Shown: in pieces, positions 1 through 12,261 of the stretch
Position numbering within the stretch: the stretch's first letter is position 1
How the letters are laid out: each line of letters starts with the position of its first letter
From: Ulva prolifera
Taxonomy: Eukaryota; Chlorophyta; Ulvophyceae; Ulvales; Ulvaceae
Direction of reading: 5' to 3'
DNA: 64,000 nucleotides
Assembly (NCBI GenBank): GCA_023078555.1
Contig: CM041202.1
Location: 744,001-808,000, forward strand
Notes under the pieces: model-generated
Databases searched by the model: none
Told to the model about the DNA's origin: nothing
The model's input: only the letters and a program-made list of their open reading frames with translations
Program-made: the position numbers and the translations under genes

Positions 1-1178
1 GACACACACCAGGCCCATTCCACGGCAACACCTTTGCCTTTCCACATTTGTGCAGTGACATGGGCCTGCATCTGGTAGCTCCCCGTATGTGACATGTTTC
101 ATGTGGTGAATCTCAAGATCTCCTGGAGTTCATGCTCTGTGCAGTGCTGCGAGTGCATGGTGTGTTTCTGGCATGACGTGTGCACACAAATACTCGATCA
201 AGAATTCACTATGTCAAGGCCTACCTTTGCATATCGCGTCTGTTGGGTGTTGCATGTTCGTAGGCGTCCCCTTTGTGCTGCTTGTGCTCATATTTCGACT
301 TGGCTGACCTTGCGATTTATGCACAGCAGAAGCACCCAAAGAGCAACGTCCAAAGGTCCTTCGACTATGCATGTGCCGTCAAGCCCAGGACGTTGTAGTC
401 TCTGCTTGTAACAGGACGTTGTGTATGGCAATATCCTCCGCAGCCTGTGTACTACATTGCAAGACACGCACAGTGAGAACTGTCAATTAACTCGCAGCCC
501 ATCACACCACTGGCCTGATAACCTCCCCGTTCCCATCAGCTCTCCCAACCCCAGCGTTACTGCAGCAGTCTCCACGCATTGCTGAGTACGACTCTGGTTC
601 TGTGTCAATGCGAGCCTCAGACCTGCCGACGTCCACACACAACCACGGACACTCTCGCAGAGCCTGCCGCACAGCCGCCACGCCCGACAAGCACACACCT
701 CGTGACCCAACCCTCTGACGCAAGCATGCGCCCGCCCATCACCCTCGCACTCGATCGTCTGCCGCCCACAGTCACCACTGCCTCTTGCATCCCCTTTCCT
801 GCAGCAGTTCGGCACACCACATCACATTGGGCAGAACGGACTCTGGAGGCGGCAGCGTCCATGTGGCGGCGGTCACACCCGACCATGCACACGCATGCAC
901 TGAGATCACTACCATCTCAGCTGGAATCTGTGCATTCGCGCCTCGTGTCTGCGCATTTGGCCACCCGCCTGTGGCCACCCGCCTGTGGCCACCCGCCTGT
1001 GGCCACCCGCCTGTGGCGTCCGCATGTACTCTACTGCACGGAACGCAGTCCTGTTTTGTTTTTTTTTTTTTTTTTTTGTAGACCGCAAATCCACGCCACA
1101 GCGCCGAGAGCCCGTGCATCCCCACACCCCCGCCTGACGATGCGCGGCGGGCACGGCACTGACACCGGCGGGGTGCAG
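1..1178. other. Upstream flank or 5' intron of the SecA gene, no gene seen
   Basis: No exon could be supported here. The sequence ends at a GTGCAG acceptor (1173-1178) directly before the first SecA exon, so much of it is probably intron. The usual SecA residues before this point (the segment ending in Glu-Ala-Phe-Ala) are not found in any frame, so the preceding exon should lie left of the window. It contains a perfect tandem repeat at 961-1016 and a run of 19 T at 1059-1077 followed by GTAG. That T run could act as an alternative acceptor at 1081, which would prepend about 32 residues without SecA similarity. Confidence 0.5.
961..1016. repeat. 14-bp tandem repeat, four perfect copies
   Basis: The unit CCACCCGCCTGTGG is repeated four times without a mismatch. 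It sits in the non-coding DNA ahead of the first visible SecA exon. Perfect identity suggests recent slippage. Confidence 0.95.
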
Positions 1179-4100
1179 GTGGCGCGGGAGGCGTCGGTGC
1201 GCGCGCTCGGCCTGCGCCCCTTCGACGTCCAGATCATGGGCGGCCTCGTGCTGCACGAGGGCAGCGTCGCCGAGATGCGCACCGGCGAGGGCAAGACGCT
1301 CGTCGCGGTGCTGCCGGCCTTCCTCAACGCCCTCGCCGGCCGCGGTGTGCACGTCGTGACGGTGAACGACTACCTCGCGCGCCGCGACAGCGAGTGGGTT
1401 GGCCAGGTCCACAAGTTCCTCGGCCTCGACGTCGGCCTCATCCAGGCCGTGCGCCCCCCCCCCCCCTCCCCGTCTCGTCTCGCTTTCTCGCCCTGTTGTT
1501 TTGTAGCAGTAGCAGTAGCATGCGTTTCTTTGCTTTGCATATTCAATGCAGGCATATGAGCTCCCTTGTCTCTTCCCCGACTGCTCAGAGCTGTCTTCGT
1601 GTACCTCCCACGTCCACCCTCGCCCCATCATGCTGGGCTGAAGCAGCGTGCCGGTCACAGGATTGAACTGAGACAGACAGCGCGGCTCCGCGGCAGAGAT
1701 CCTTCTCTCGACGCGCTCTCGTGTCGCCACCCCTCTTCACATATCTTCTCTGGTGTGGTGCAGGGCATGGAGGCGGAGGAGCGGCGGGCGGCGTACGCGG
1801 CGGACGTGACGTACGTCACAAACAGCGAGCTCGGCTTCGACTACCTCCGCGACAACCTCGCGCAAGAGGGCGGCGAGCTCGTGCTGCAGCGCGCCTTCAA
1901 CTTCTGCATCATCGATGAGGTGCAAACCCCCAGCCGCCCCCCCCCCCCCCCCCCCCCCCCCCAAAACCCTGCCCTCCCTCTAGTCCGCGCCCTCTGCGTG
2001 TCCTGGCTACTCTATGCTCGCAGTTTGTATTTGCTGTTGGGACCACACGCGCCGGACCGGTCGGGCCACCGGGGCGTTGTTTCAATTTCGTCTGCTTGTC
2101 CGGCTCAAGAGTCACCATGCGTGCACCACATGCATGCATTTTGGACCCGTCCGAACCAGCGCAGTCCATGCTCTCACGCGGCCAGCTTGTGCGAGCTGCT
2201 CGTACGCATTCCGAACTCCGTACACATGGCTACAGGTGGACTCAATTCTGATCGACGAGGCGCGCACACCGCTGATCATCTCCGGCCAGGCCGAGAAGCC
2301 AAGCGAGAAGTACATCAAGTCCGGCAAGCTCGCGTCCGCGCTCGCGAAGGACGTGCACTACACCGTCGACGAGAAGCAGCGCAACGTGCTCCTCACCGAG
2401 GACGGGTGCGCATGCATGCCGCCCATGAACATGACCACTGAACACCACCATGTCACCCGCACCGCCGCTGTGCTGTGCTGTGCTGTGCTGCGCGCTCCGG
2501 CGCGTGTGTGCCGCGGGGGCATGTGTCTGTCGGCGCAGCCTTCTTCATCCTGTCCTTACGGCGATGCATTGCTTCGCGCGAGCAGCGAGTGCTGTATCCG
2601 CCGCGGTGCCACAAGCGGTAGTGCACAGCCGCAGTTTGCTGCCATCGACAGCACCTGTAGCCACGCGGGGCGTACACGCAAATCTCGCATTGCTGAACCA
2701 CCGTGGTGCCTTCCCTTCAATGATTCCGGAGCGGCGGCTGTTGTCCGCCGTCTGAGTTCGCATCAAATCGCACACATGCGTAATGATTAAACTCTGTGCA
2801 GGTATGAGGCTGCGGAGGACGTGCTGGGGGTGGCGGACCTGTACGACCCGCGCGAGCAGTGGGCGTCGTACCTGCTCAACGCAATCAAGGCGAAGGAGCT
2901 GTTCAAGCGCGAGGTGAACTACATCGTGAAGGGCGGCGAGATCATCATCGTCGACGAGTTCACCGGCCGCACGATGCCCGGCCGCCGCTGGAGCGACGGC
3001 CTCCACCAGGTGCCCCCCCTAGCACCCCTTCCCTGCTGCATGACAGATGGTAGCATGCATGGATGTGCTCTGTGCTGGTACGGCATTCTGCAGCAGGCTG
3101 CATCTACCTAGCTCAGCATGTAGGAAGGAAACTTGGTCAGTGTCTCTGAATTGCCGTGTAGCTGTGCCGGTCCATGTCGATGCGGATGTTTCGGTTGCGG
3201 CGCCGTGAAGCTAGCGAGTATATCTGGTGATGCGCTCGGCCCATCGCATGGCAGCGCATCGAGACAGCAATGCTTGAACACTGCGGCACGTGTACCAACG
3301 GCAGCAACGGCCAACCCTTCATGTCGACATGCGAGACAGCAACCTAAAATGTGAAGGCCGAGGCCGTGAGCTCCGGGGCCGGGTGCAGGCGATCGAGGCG
3401 AAGGAGGGCGTGGACATCAACAACGAGACGATCACGCTCGCCAGCATCTCCTACCAAAACTTCTTCCGCGCGTACCCCAAGCTCTCCGGCATGAGCGGTA
3501 CCGCGTCCACGGAGATCGACGAGTTCAGCAACATCTACAACATGAGCGTCCAGGTGCGCCCGCCTCATGCCCTGCCTGACGAAGGCTGCTTCCGCACAGC
3601 TTCCCGCTGCACGCCGTCTCGCTGCGGTCGTCAGCGACCCATTCTGAGCCCGTCCGCATCCGCGTCTGCATGTGAAAAAGTCCCCGCACTGCTGCAAATC
3701 AGTGTTGCCCCGCCTCGGCAGCATTCCTGCGGTTGTCCTCCAGAGCTCAGTCCTAGATACTCAGAGTTGTGATCTGTGACCGCGCCCGGCGATGCCCCCC
3801 CTGCTGCAGATTGCGCCGACAAACAAGCCGGTGGCACGAGAGGACTTCAACGACGTCGTCTTCCGCAACGTCGCCGGCAAGTGGAAGGCCGTGACGACGG
3901 AGATCTCGCGCATGCACAAGACCGGCCGCCCCGTGCTCGTCGGCACGACGTCCGTCGAGACGTCGGAGCTCGTGTCCAAGTTCCTCAGCGACGCCGGCAT
4001 CACGCACGAGGTGCTCAACGCAAAGCCGGAGAACGTGGAGCGCGAGAGCGAGATCGTCGCGCAGAGCGGGCGGCGCAGCGCGGTCACGATCGCGACCAAC

Positions 4101-5509
4101 ATGGCCGGACGCGGAACGGACATCATCCTCGGCGGGAATGCGGAGTTCATGGCGCGGCTCAAGCTCCGCGAGTTCCTCTTCCCACAGGTCTGTCGTCTAG
4201 AGCATTACGTGTATGCCGTCTCTGTGGCATGCGCTTACGTGGGGAACGCTCGGGACGTTGCGCTCAAGAAACGAGGCCATGGCCGGGTCATCACTCACGC
4301 TCATTGCGCCTGCCTCGCAACACTCATGCCTGATTAAGTTCATCAGCATGCATTGACTCGGCAGAGCTCTGTGAGGCGAGGAGGCTGCATGTCGTGGACT
4401 CCACCCCAACGATCTCCGCCCTTCAACACACCCAACCCCACGCAAGCAGGCAGTGGCAAGCCGAGCTGTCTGTGCAGGTGGTGTCCAAGGTGGACGCGGA
4501 GGGCAACCCCTTCACGAGGGGCGCCGCCGCGAACGACTGGAAGGTGTCGCAGGACCTCTTCCCCGTCGAGGTCCCCTCGGAGCTGGAGGCGCAGCTGAAG
4601 AAAGTCACGAAGGAGACTGGGGAGGCCTGGGGCGGGCGGCAGCTGACGCCGCTGGAGGCGGAGGACCGGCTCGCGGTCGCGTGCGAGAAGGCGCCCACCG
4701 ACGACCCCATCCTCGCCAACCTCCGCTCCATCTTCCAGGTGCGGCCATGATTTGGTTTTCCTTTTCCGTTTCAAAGTGCGAAGTACTTCTCGGGTATATT
4801 TTTTGGAAACTCACGCAGGGGCGAAGCCAAAGGCAAGGGGCCCGTCATGGATTATTTTATTGAAATTTCTGTTTTTTGCTGCCTCGTGTGGGGTGCCAGA
4901 ACAGGGACAAGGGCATGGCCCGCGTGGCACGGCCACGTGCATGGCGGGGTGGGCTCTTTCCGGTGCGCATGAGTGGTGTGTCTATGCCGCCATCGACTGT
5001 CCACGGCGGATCGCGTGCATACGTTGCTGCTGTGATCTCCGACGTCAGCTTCATGTTGTTGAATCACAGTTCGGCATGTTTGTGCACAACTACGCATGCA
5101 CCACATGAGGCTGGGGGCCTGGAAACGCGTGGGGCTGTGATGAACAAATTGCGCAAGGAATCTGAAGCACGGCCGCTCATTCTCTGGCCGTGCTGCCCAT
5201 GAGAGCGAATCTTCTCTCTGAGCCTCCGCGTTCCAGCCCCCCCCATGACACCCACACCCCTTCGCCACAAAGTGCACTGCTCGCTGCCTGCAATGATTGC
5301 AACGCTATGCAGTCCACTTTGGTATGCTGGATTTGGTGTTCGGTGTGCTATGCGATGGCCTGTGGCTGTGCCAGTCTGCACTCACAGTAGGTGAGCGAAT
5401 CTCACGCAGAGCGGTAGCCTTGCAGGAGCTGGACGCGCTGTATTCGGCAGAGTGCAACAAGCAGAAGGCCGAGGTGATGGAGCTTGGGGGCCTACACGTC
5501 ATCGGCACG

Positions 5510-5544
<35 letters not shown>

Positions 5545-8500
5545 ACGCGGCCGAACCGGCCGCCAGGGCGACCCCGGCAGCACGCGCTTCTTCCTCTCGC
5601 TGGAGGACAACATCTTCCGCATCTTTGGCGGCGATAAGATCCAGGGCCTCATGTCGGTGCGGCGCTGCCTCCCCCTGGGCAGTCCCCTGCAACCTTCACG
5701 CTCTTGGCAACCAAAAGCTGTGCAGTCCAGCGGCCGTGGCGCCTGGTCACTCGGCGCATTCTCATGTTCATGACAAAAGATAAACCAATCTTTGTTGCGC
5801 ACTGGAATTGCGTGATTGTTCGGCCGGGAGCCCGTGTGGCCTAGCAAGTGCCTGTGATAGACGCGCCGGCACTGCTCGTGCCATTGTCTTCTGGCACAGT
5901 GCCCTAAACTCTCAGGAAACGGCTGTCGTGGATGTGTGGGGTCGGTGGTCGTTCGGGACACATGTCCGCTGTTGGAATGCCGTGCAGCCTGAGTTGGGGC
6001 TCTGCCATGCAATGGCTCGTGTTGTTGTACTGTTGTACCTGGTCGTGCTGTTCTCTAGCGCCTGTGTCGGGGCAGATAGAGTGTGGCAACGAATGAATGC
6101 ATGGGTGGCGTCCCCCTTGCAGCTGATTTGCCCCCCGACCCACCTGCATTGGGTACTCCCCAACACGACGCACACTGGTGCCTGTTGCTGACAGGGTGCC
6201 AGCCGTGCAGGCGTTCCGGGTGGACGACCTGCCGATCGAGAGCGGCATGCTGACGGACGCGCTGGACAACGCGCAGCGCAAGGTCGAGGCCTACTTCTTC
6301 GACATCCGCAAGCAGCTCTGGGAGTACGACCAGGCGCGCGCTCCCACTGCCTTTTGCCCTGCTTTTGGTCCCTGGGAGTACGACCAGACGGCCGCCCCTG
6401 CGGCCCTGTCTCTGTTCGTATCAGCCTGCTGAGAGCCTACAGATGCCCGCCCATTGCCTGCCTTGAGAGTCTGTGCAGCAGGCTGTACGGCATGGTGTGG
6501 CAATCAGTGTCGGGTCATCGGGCCCGATCACATCGAACAATTCCGACCATCCAGCTCTATTTTTTGGGTGGCATCCCTGAAAATGCTGCAAAGCGACCCA
6601 ACACTGGTGGCAATCCAGTGGTGTCGTGATCACAGCTCTGGACTGCGGCACGAGGGAACTATGCGGCCGCTGAGCTGCAGCACGGCCGTGACCATCCTGG
6701 CGTGTATGCGCCGGTGTGACACAGGCGCTGGCACATCGTGGGCTGTGCGGTGCGCTGACGGGGGGGCGTGTGGCGCTTGCAGGTGCTCAACACGCAACGT
6801 GACCGCATCTACTCGGAGCGGCGCAAGGCGCTGCTGGCGGACAACCTCACCGACGTCATGGTCGAGTACTCCGAGGAGACGATGAACGACATCCTCGAGG
6901 TGTGGCAATCGACATCTTTGCAATCGTGTGCTGCACGACCTGCGCGCACAGACATGCAACCCTCCGCCCCAGTTCACTCTTGCTCCTCTGCCCATCTGTG
7001 CGCTAGACTTGTGTGAGGGCTGCTTCACACTGGCACCTAGAAGCTGCGCACCTGCGCCGTCCTCCGGTTTGCTAGCTGTCGACCAGAGCTGTCTGGTTAA
7101 GCCGCATTCTCCTCCTTGCCACGTAGCAAACAGCACGCAGCGCGGCAGCAGTGCCACGATCACGCGTATGCGGATCCGCTGTATATCAAGCACCATGCAA
7201 CACACTTCGCGGTGACGACGGCGCGGTGCACTGCAGGCCAACGTGCCGATGGATCAGCCGGTGGAGCCGTACATGCTCGACGGCCTCGCCGCCAAGGTCG
7301 GCCAGTACTGCTTCATCCTCCAGAACCTCACCGGCGACATCATCGCCGACAAGGCCAAGGGCCCCGGCGGCGACTTTGACTACGACACGCTGCGCGCCTT
7401 CCTGCACGAGCAGGGGCAGGCCGCGTATGAAGAGAAGGTGCGCGGCACCCGCCCCTGCTCATGGGCCGGGCCGCGCCTCACGCCTCACGTTGCACTCATA
7501 CCGCACCGCAGCTGGTCACTGCTGCAGTGTCTCTGCTTCTCTGGCCATGCTGGTATTGCGTGCATGTGTGGGTCAGCTAGCGATGCAACTCACGCAGGCG
7601 TCCGCGGTGTTCCACCGTGACCATGTCACCACGGCCACGGCACCGCAGTGGCTGCTGAGGCAGTCGCTGCGTTCGGGGTGCCCACCGCGCAGGGCTGAGT
7701 GTGAGGTGGTGAGTGTGCGTGTGTGTGCAGGTGAGGGCAGTGGAGGAGGTGCAGCCGGGGCTGATGCAGCAGGCGCAGCGCTTCTTCCTGCTGACGCAGA
7801 TCGACAACCTCTGGAAGGAGCACTTGCAGCAGATGCAGTTCCTGCGCCAGGCCGTCAGCCTCCGAGGGTGCGGCCCCTGCCCCACACCCGCCTCGCACAC
7901 TCCCCCGGCTCTCTGCCGCGACCACAATATAATCACGCACACTGTGTCTTGTACGGTCTTGTACATTCCGACATGCATGTTTCTGCTGGGCCGTTGATGT
8001 TGATCTGTTCTTGCGTGGAGAGTCACTGGGGTGCGCGCTTCGCGAGTTTCCGGGGGTGCCTATGACCGTCGAAGTGCCCCAGGGTGGTGGGGTCATGGTC
8101 CTTTGTGCGGCTGTGTGTTGCCCCTCTCTGCTGTGACACCAAGCACTCGCCCAGACACATCCGCTGCTTGCGGCTGTGGCGTGGGTGCTTGGCCTGAGAT
8201 GGTGGTTGTGTTTGTGTGGTGCTCGCTGTTGCCGTGGTGCTGCCGGCCTCACGGCCTTTGTGAGTGCAACACCCCAGCGTCACATGGTGGCGCCGTGGCT
8301 ACAGGTATGGCCAGCGGGACCCCCTGACCGAGTACAAGCTGGAGGGGTACGAGCTGTTCAAGGAGATGCTGGCGCGCGTGCGCCGCAACGTCATCTACAA
8401 CGTCTACGTCTTCACGCCGACGCGCCTCACCCCGGACGCCGGCGGCGAGCAGGGGGGCAACGGCGGCGCCGAGGCGGCCGACAAGGGGGGCTCCAAGGGC

Positions 8501-8566
8501 GCGAAGTTCGCGTCGCGGAAAAAGGCGGGGTCCCGGAAAAAGGTGCCGGCGAGTGCTGAGAGCTAG
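1179..8566 (+). CDS. SECA1: Plastid-type preprotein translocase ATPase SecA, 5'-partial, 13 exons
   Basis: SecA is the ATP-driven motor that pushes unfolded proteins through the SecYE channel of the thylakoid. Exons: 1179-1448, 1764-1919, 2236-2405, 2802-3009, 3389-3553, 3810-4187, 4478-4738, 5426-5656, 6211-6333, 6783-6899, 7237-7437, 7731-7867, 8305-8566. They total 2679 nt, an exact frame of 892 residues plus TAG. Visible motifs are Walker A MRTGEGKT (residues 33-40), the DEAD-type box IIDEVD split across exons 2 and 3, DEFTGR, the [10 protein letters not shown] motif, the arginine-finger motif [11 protein letters not shown] (about 575-585), and helical-scaffold residues RVDDLPIES. The C-terminus [12 protein letters not shown]...RRNVIYNVY matches plastid SecA1. 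The Cys-rich SecB-binding tail of bacterial SecA is absent and replaced by a Gly/Lys/Ser-rich tail. The transit peptide and roughly the first 80-100 mature residues are missing. All introns are GT-AG except intron 9, which is GC-AG. Confidence 0.95.
1454..1466 (+). repeat. Poly-C run of 13 in SecA intron 1
   Basis: Thirteen consecutive C directly after the donor (GT at 1449) of SecA intron 1, on the sense strand. Confidence 0.95.
1937..1962 (+). repeat. Poly-C run of 26 in SecA intron 2
   Basis: Twenty-six consecutive C within 20 nt of the donor (GT at 1920) of SecA intron 2, on the sense strand. It is likely to be length-variable. Confidence 0.95.
6334..6782 (+). other. GC-AG intron 9 of SecA with a duplicated donor-side segment
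   Basis: The exon ends ...GAGTACGACCAG and the next bases are GCGCGC, so the donor is GC, not GT. The next exon starts at 6783 in the right phase. No GT donor keeps both SecA similarity and frame. The last 16 exon bases (6318-6333) recur exactly at 6372-6387 inside the intron, this time followed by ACGG, which is not a usable donor. Confidence 0.8.
8234..8270 (+). repeat. Dispersed-repeat fragment in SecA intron 12
   Basis: A segment with the core GGTGCTGCC, then CCTTTGT and ending GCAAC, closely resembles 18338-18374. It is a probable remnant of the same mobile repeat family, lying in the last SecA intron. Confidence 0.4.
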
Positions 8567-11280
8567 GGCGGCCGGGGGGCATGTTTTGCGGGGGGGCTGT
8601 GGCGCAGCCTGCGCACAGCAGCCTGGACAGCAGAGAGAGGCAGCACGTCCGCGGTGGGGCTGAAAACAGGTGGAGCCGCCGGCAGGCTGTGCCGCAATCG
8701 GCTGACGCAGCGCGGGCGCTTGCAGACCACAGCAGCATGTGCATGCTGAGCTGCACGCGGGGGTGCGGTGCATGGTGGTGGTGCATGGTGTACATTGGAG
8801 TGTGATGAGTGTGTCGCTCACCCCGCACGAGACTTGTGCAGAGCTGCAGGCCGCGTCAAGCCGCCGCCGGCCGGTTTGGAACGTACGGTAGCACAGCTGG
8901 TAGGCTGCGTGGCCTGAGCAGAGGCAATGTGTTCATGGTCATGCATCGGAGCATGGCAAGCGCCAGCAGCAGGCTGGAGGTATGGATGCAGGCAGGCAGA
9001 TGCAGCGAGGCTGGGCGCGCGCATGATTTTTGTGGATTCTCTCGATCGACGCTGCCAGCTGGTCCAACAGGATGCCCGCTCTGCAGCATTCCGTGCAGCG
9101 TTTTAACATGTCGAGAGGCGGTATGGATCAACTCCCTGGTACGCTGAGTGGGCGAGCCTTCAGCGAACCGCTGCCAATGCGGACGAGCAGTTTGAGGCAC
9201 AGGAAAGCGGTGTCTCAGAGGCGGGCCCGAGCATATGGATCGAGGTTGAGCAAATGCAGCTAAAGCTAAGCAGGTTGATGTTGTGCAAAGTAGGAAGTGG
9301 GTGGCAGTGGCTGAGTGATTCCTCCCTTGTTATCTGCATGCACATTTCATGCACATGCTTTGCTGCCCTTACACAGACGACCATGCAGACTCGATGCACA
9401 CTACCAAGACTATGTTGCCGTTTGGATGCTGTCTTGGGAAAGAGATGGATGGAGCTGCACATCGCACAGTCGTGCACGAATGTGGCCATAGGTACAGGCA
9501 TACCTGCAGCATCCGCCACATTGCACAGCTGTGACAGGCATGCTGCTTCATGCACTGTTCATCAAGCGAAACACGTTGCTAGGGCAGCTTTATCTGGAAG
9601 AACGTCTTGTATTGATTGCCAAAAGGGATTGTACACTGAAGGGAGCATATGAAATTGTCCTCGCCCTGAGCGTTTTCCTACAAAAGCCTCAATAAATTGA
9701 AGCAGATAAATTCCCTTGCGGCATTTGCGGCCCTGATGATTGACCAAGGCAGCGAGAAAGGGCTTTGCTTGTCAACATGCTGTGCTCTGTCACGACACGC
9801 ATCGCTGCTGCAAGCGATCAGGCGCATAGATGTGACGTGTTACCACTCCGATCCTGGGAAGCTATGCACGTCACGCGATGAGCGTATTGACCGGCCAGCC
9901 TCTCTACACTACAAGCAGACCAGACCATCGTGCGGCAGTCACTGTCGACGCGTCTGCATGCACGCACTCCATGCGTCCGTCAACCTTCTAATGAACAAAA
10001 CAATCATCTACGTTGGCACATATAATCACGGTATATAATCACTTCGACAGGCTTCAATACGAATCTGTATGGCATCAACGTGCCCGCAGCGGTGGCCGGC
10101 CTGCAGGCCGTCACGTGTGCACAATCGACGTCGCGATTGTCCTCCCGGATTCGAAGCGGCGAGGCCCCGGCGCGCAGTATGCCACGACGCCTGCTCACCA
10201 TCTCGCTGCGAGTCAATGTTCATGTGACTCTTTATCGCTGTGTAAAAGGACAGGAACGCGTGGACGAGGCGGTGACGAATTACATGATGCTGGACTGCCT
10301 GCATACAGGACGAAGTCCAGGTATCTCACTGAGATGCTTGCACCGCGGGCGCCCCGCGTGGCAGCTCCGAGTGTGACGACCCTGCCCGCACCCATCCGCC
10401 CCGCCTGTGCACAGCAGAGATTGAGGACCCGGCGTGAAACAGCTCTCACGGGATGTCAGAGCGAGTCAATCACGCCGCGCGCCGTGCTCTATGGTCTTTT
10501 CGGGGCCGCTGCCGTTACCTCAATTTCGAAGTCGCGACGGCCTACGTAGTGTACAGGGCTCGCCATTCGATGTCTGAGCTATCTCTCCCTGTGATAGCCT
10601 ATGCCTAGCTACCTGAGCTCTGGAGGGTCCGAGCCTTGGACTCCGAGGACGTCCAGCCGGGTAAGCCGCGCGCCACTCTCGCTGGAATCATGATGTAGGT
10701 GTTTGTTTTCTCCCGTTCACTCTTTTGTAATGATGCAGGTCCTTGAATCATTATTGATATGCGAGTTGTTAACACCCACGTGCACGGTACACTGTCGACG
10801 AGATCGATCGCCACTGCCACTCGACTGCGGTACTGCTCAACGAGCCTTGCGTGCTGGGGAGAGCGTCTTCAGGGCCGCACACTCGCTACGCATGTTGTCC
10901 TTGCTGCGCCGCAGTGCACTATTAGTGGCACTCCGTGTCGGACCGCCCGAGGGATACCGCGCTATATCGAGGTGCAGTCAACCTGAGCCCCTGGCATGCC
11001 CGGATACAGCGCCCATGCTCGCACCGGCAGCTTCGCCGCGGCCCCGCATTCCCCCCTGACTCGCAGCTGTTCGCTGCCGCTCACAGCGCGATGTCGAGTC
11101 ACGGCCACGGGACACCTGGCAGGTGCTGCTGGTTTTTCCACGCTCGGCTGCAGCATTGCATCGGATGGCATATGCCCCCCCCGACACTGCCCACCACATT
11201 TATACCTCGAGCTGATCATATACTGTATATATACTTCGAAGCCTTACGAGTGTCTCATGCGACAGCTACATTCTTACACA
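8567..11280. other. Intergenic region, no gene recognised
   Basis: Downstream of the SecA stop there are only short overlapping ORFs on both strands, with no recognisable domain, no signal peptide and no pair of phase-compatible exons that I can support. GC content drops from about 9 kb onward compared with the SecA exons. Confidence 0.5.
11226..11234 (+). promoter_or_regulatory. Candidate TATA box
   Basis: A TATATATA-like tract lies about 50 nt upstream of the ATG at 11281 that opens a signal-peptide-like ORF. The spacing suits a core promoter with a short 5' UTR. Confidence 0.3.
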
Positions 11281-11421
11281 ATGGTCATGCGCAACATGGC
11301 ATCTAGCAATGGCTTCCTCAGTTTAACCTGCTTGTGGCTCGGATTCGCTGTTGTGTGCAGAGGCAGAGTCTCGTCCTCCAGGGCCTCCAGTGCGCTCCAG
11401 CATCTCCTGCACATGTCCAAA
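11281..11421 (+). CDS. Candidate first exon with signal peptide for the downstream Cys-rich gene
   Basis: From the ATG at 11281 (also 11287 and 11296) the frame encodes a short basic start followed by a hydrophobic stretch, FLSLTCLWLGFAVVC, typical of a secretory signal peptide. A TATA-like tract lies just upstream. A GTACAC donor at 11422 would end the exon in phase 0, which fits an acceptor at 12261 feeding the next exon. No homology supports this, and the link to the next exon is inference. Confidence 0.3.
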
Positions 11422-11439
11422 GTACACGCTGTATGTATG

Positions 11440-11508
11440 CATGTATGTAGTTACAAAGGACAGAGGCCGGGCATCGAGCCATTGCTAAGCATTCACACGC
11501 AAATCCAC
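11440..11508. repeat. Copy A of a 69-bp inverted dispersed repeat
   Basis: Matches the reverse complement of 18839-18907 over its whole length with only a few differences. It lies in the presumed first intron of the Cys-rich gene. The other copy sits at the 3' end of an ORF, so this is probably a 3'-end fragment of a transposable element. Confidence 0.75.
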
Positions 11509-12261
11509 TAGTCCACTAGTGCTCATTCACCAGTTCAGTGCACGGCCACTACGGGCAAGCGCACATGAGCTTTCTAGAAACTTCAAAAGCGTCTTCACAA
11601 TTAGAAAAAACACAGGCATCCAACTTCACAAGGAAGCAGCTAGTGTGTATGCATGTATGTGCTGGCGCTTGCGGTGGACGGCTGTGTTGCTGAAGCAATT
11701 GCTAGGTACCAGCACTACTACCAGGCCATTTGAAGTGTGAACGCCTGTGTGAGCAGCTGCGAGGGTACAGCCAACTCGGTGAGAAAAGACACTGTCTTAA
11801 GCAGATAAACAATGATCGTGCTTGAAACGCACTTCATGTCCTGATGGAGCCTAGGCCAGGCCAATCGGCCGTGCTCGGCCTAGTTTGATGCGAACAGACA
11901 GTGAATACAGGAAAATTGGGCCCTGGTAACCACCATGGCGGTCGGACAGCACCGCCTACTCTGCTGGCCTGCATCGTGCCAACGCTTGCGGTAAAATCGA
12001 CGCGACGACGCGTCGCAACGTAGTGTTCAGTGTCTCCCTGCTGTTTCAATCCTCGGATGCGGGTGATGCTTGTGTTTCGCATGCGAACGGTGTTGGGCTC
12101 GGCTGTTACGATCACTGTCGTCAACACTCTGTGAGATCACAAAAGTGTGCAATGGACCTGATTATGCACATACATGGTCTCGTTATGAGCTGCCTCCACG
12201 TCCACGTCTCTGGGCAGGGAACATCTCCCCAGGCAGAAGCTCGCCGGTCGAGCTGACCCAG

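Noticed and set aside
1082..1178. Exon extension upstream of the first SecA exon, using the strong poly-T acceptor at 1081
   Set aside because: The added residues show no SecA similarity, whereas similarity begins exactly at the GTGCAG acceptor at 1178.
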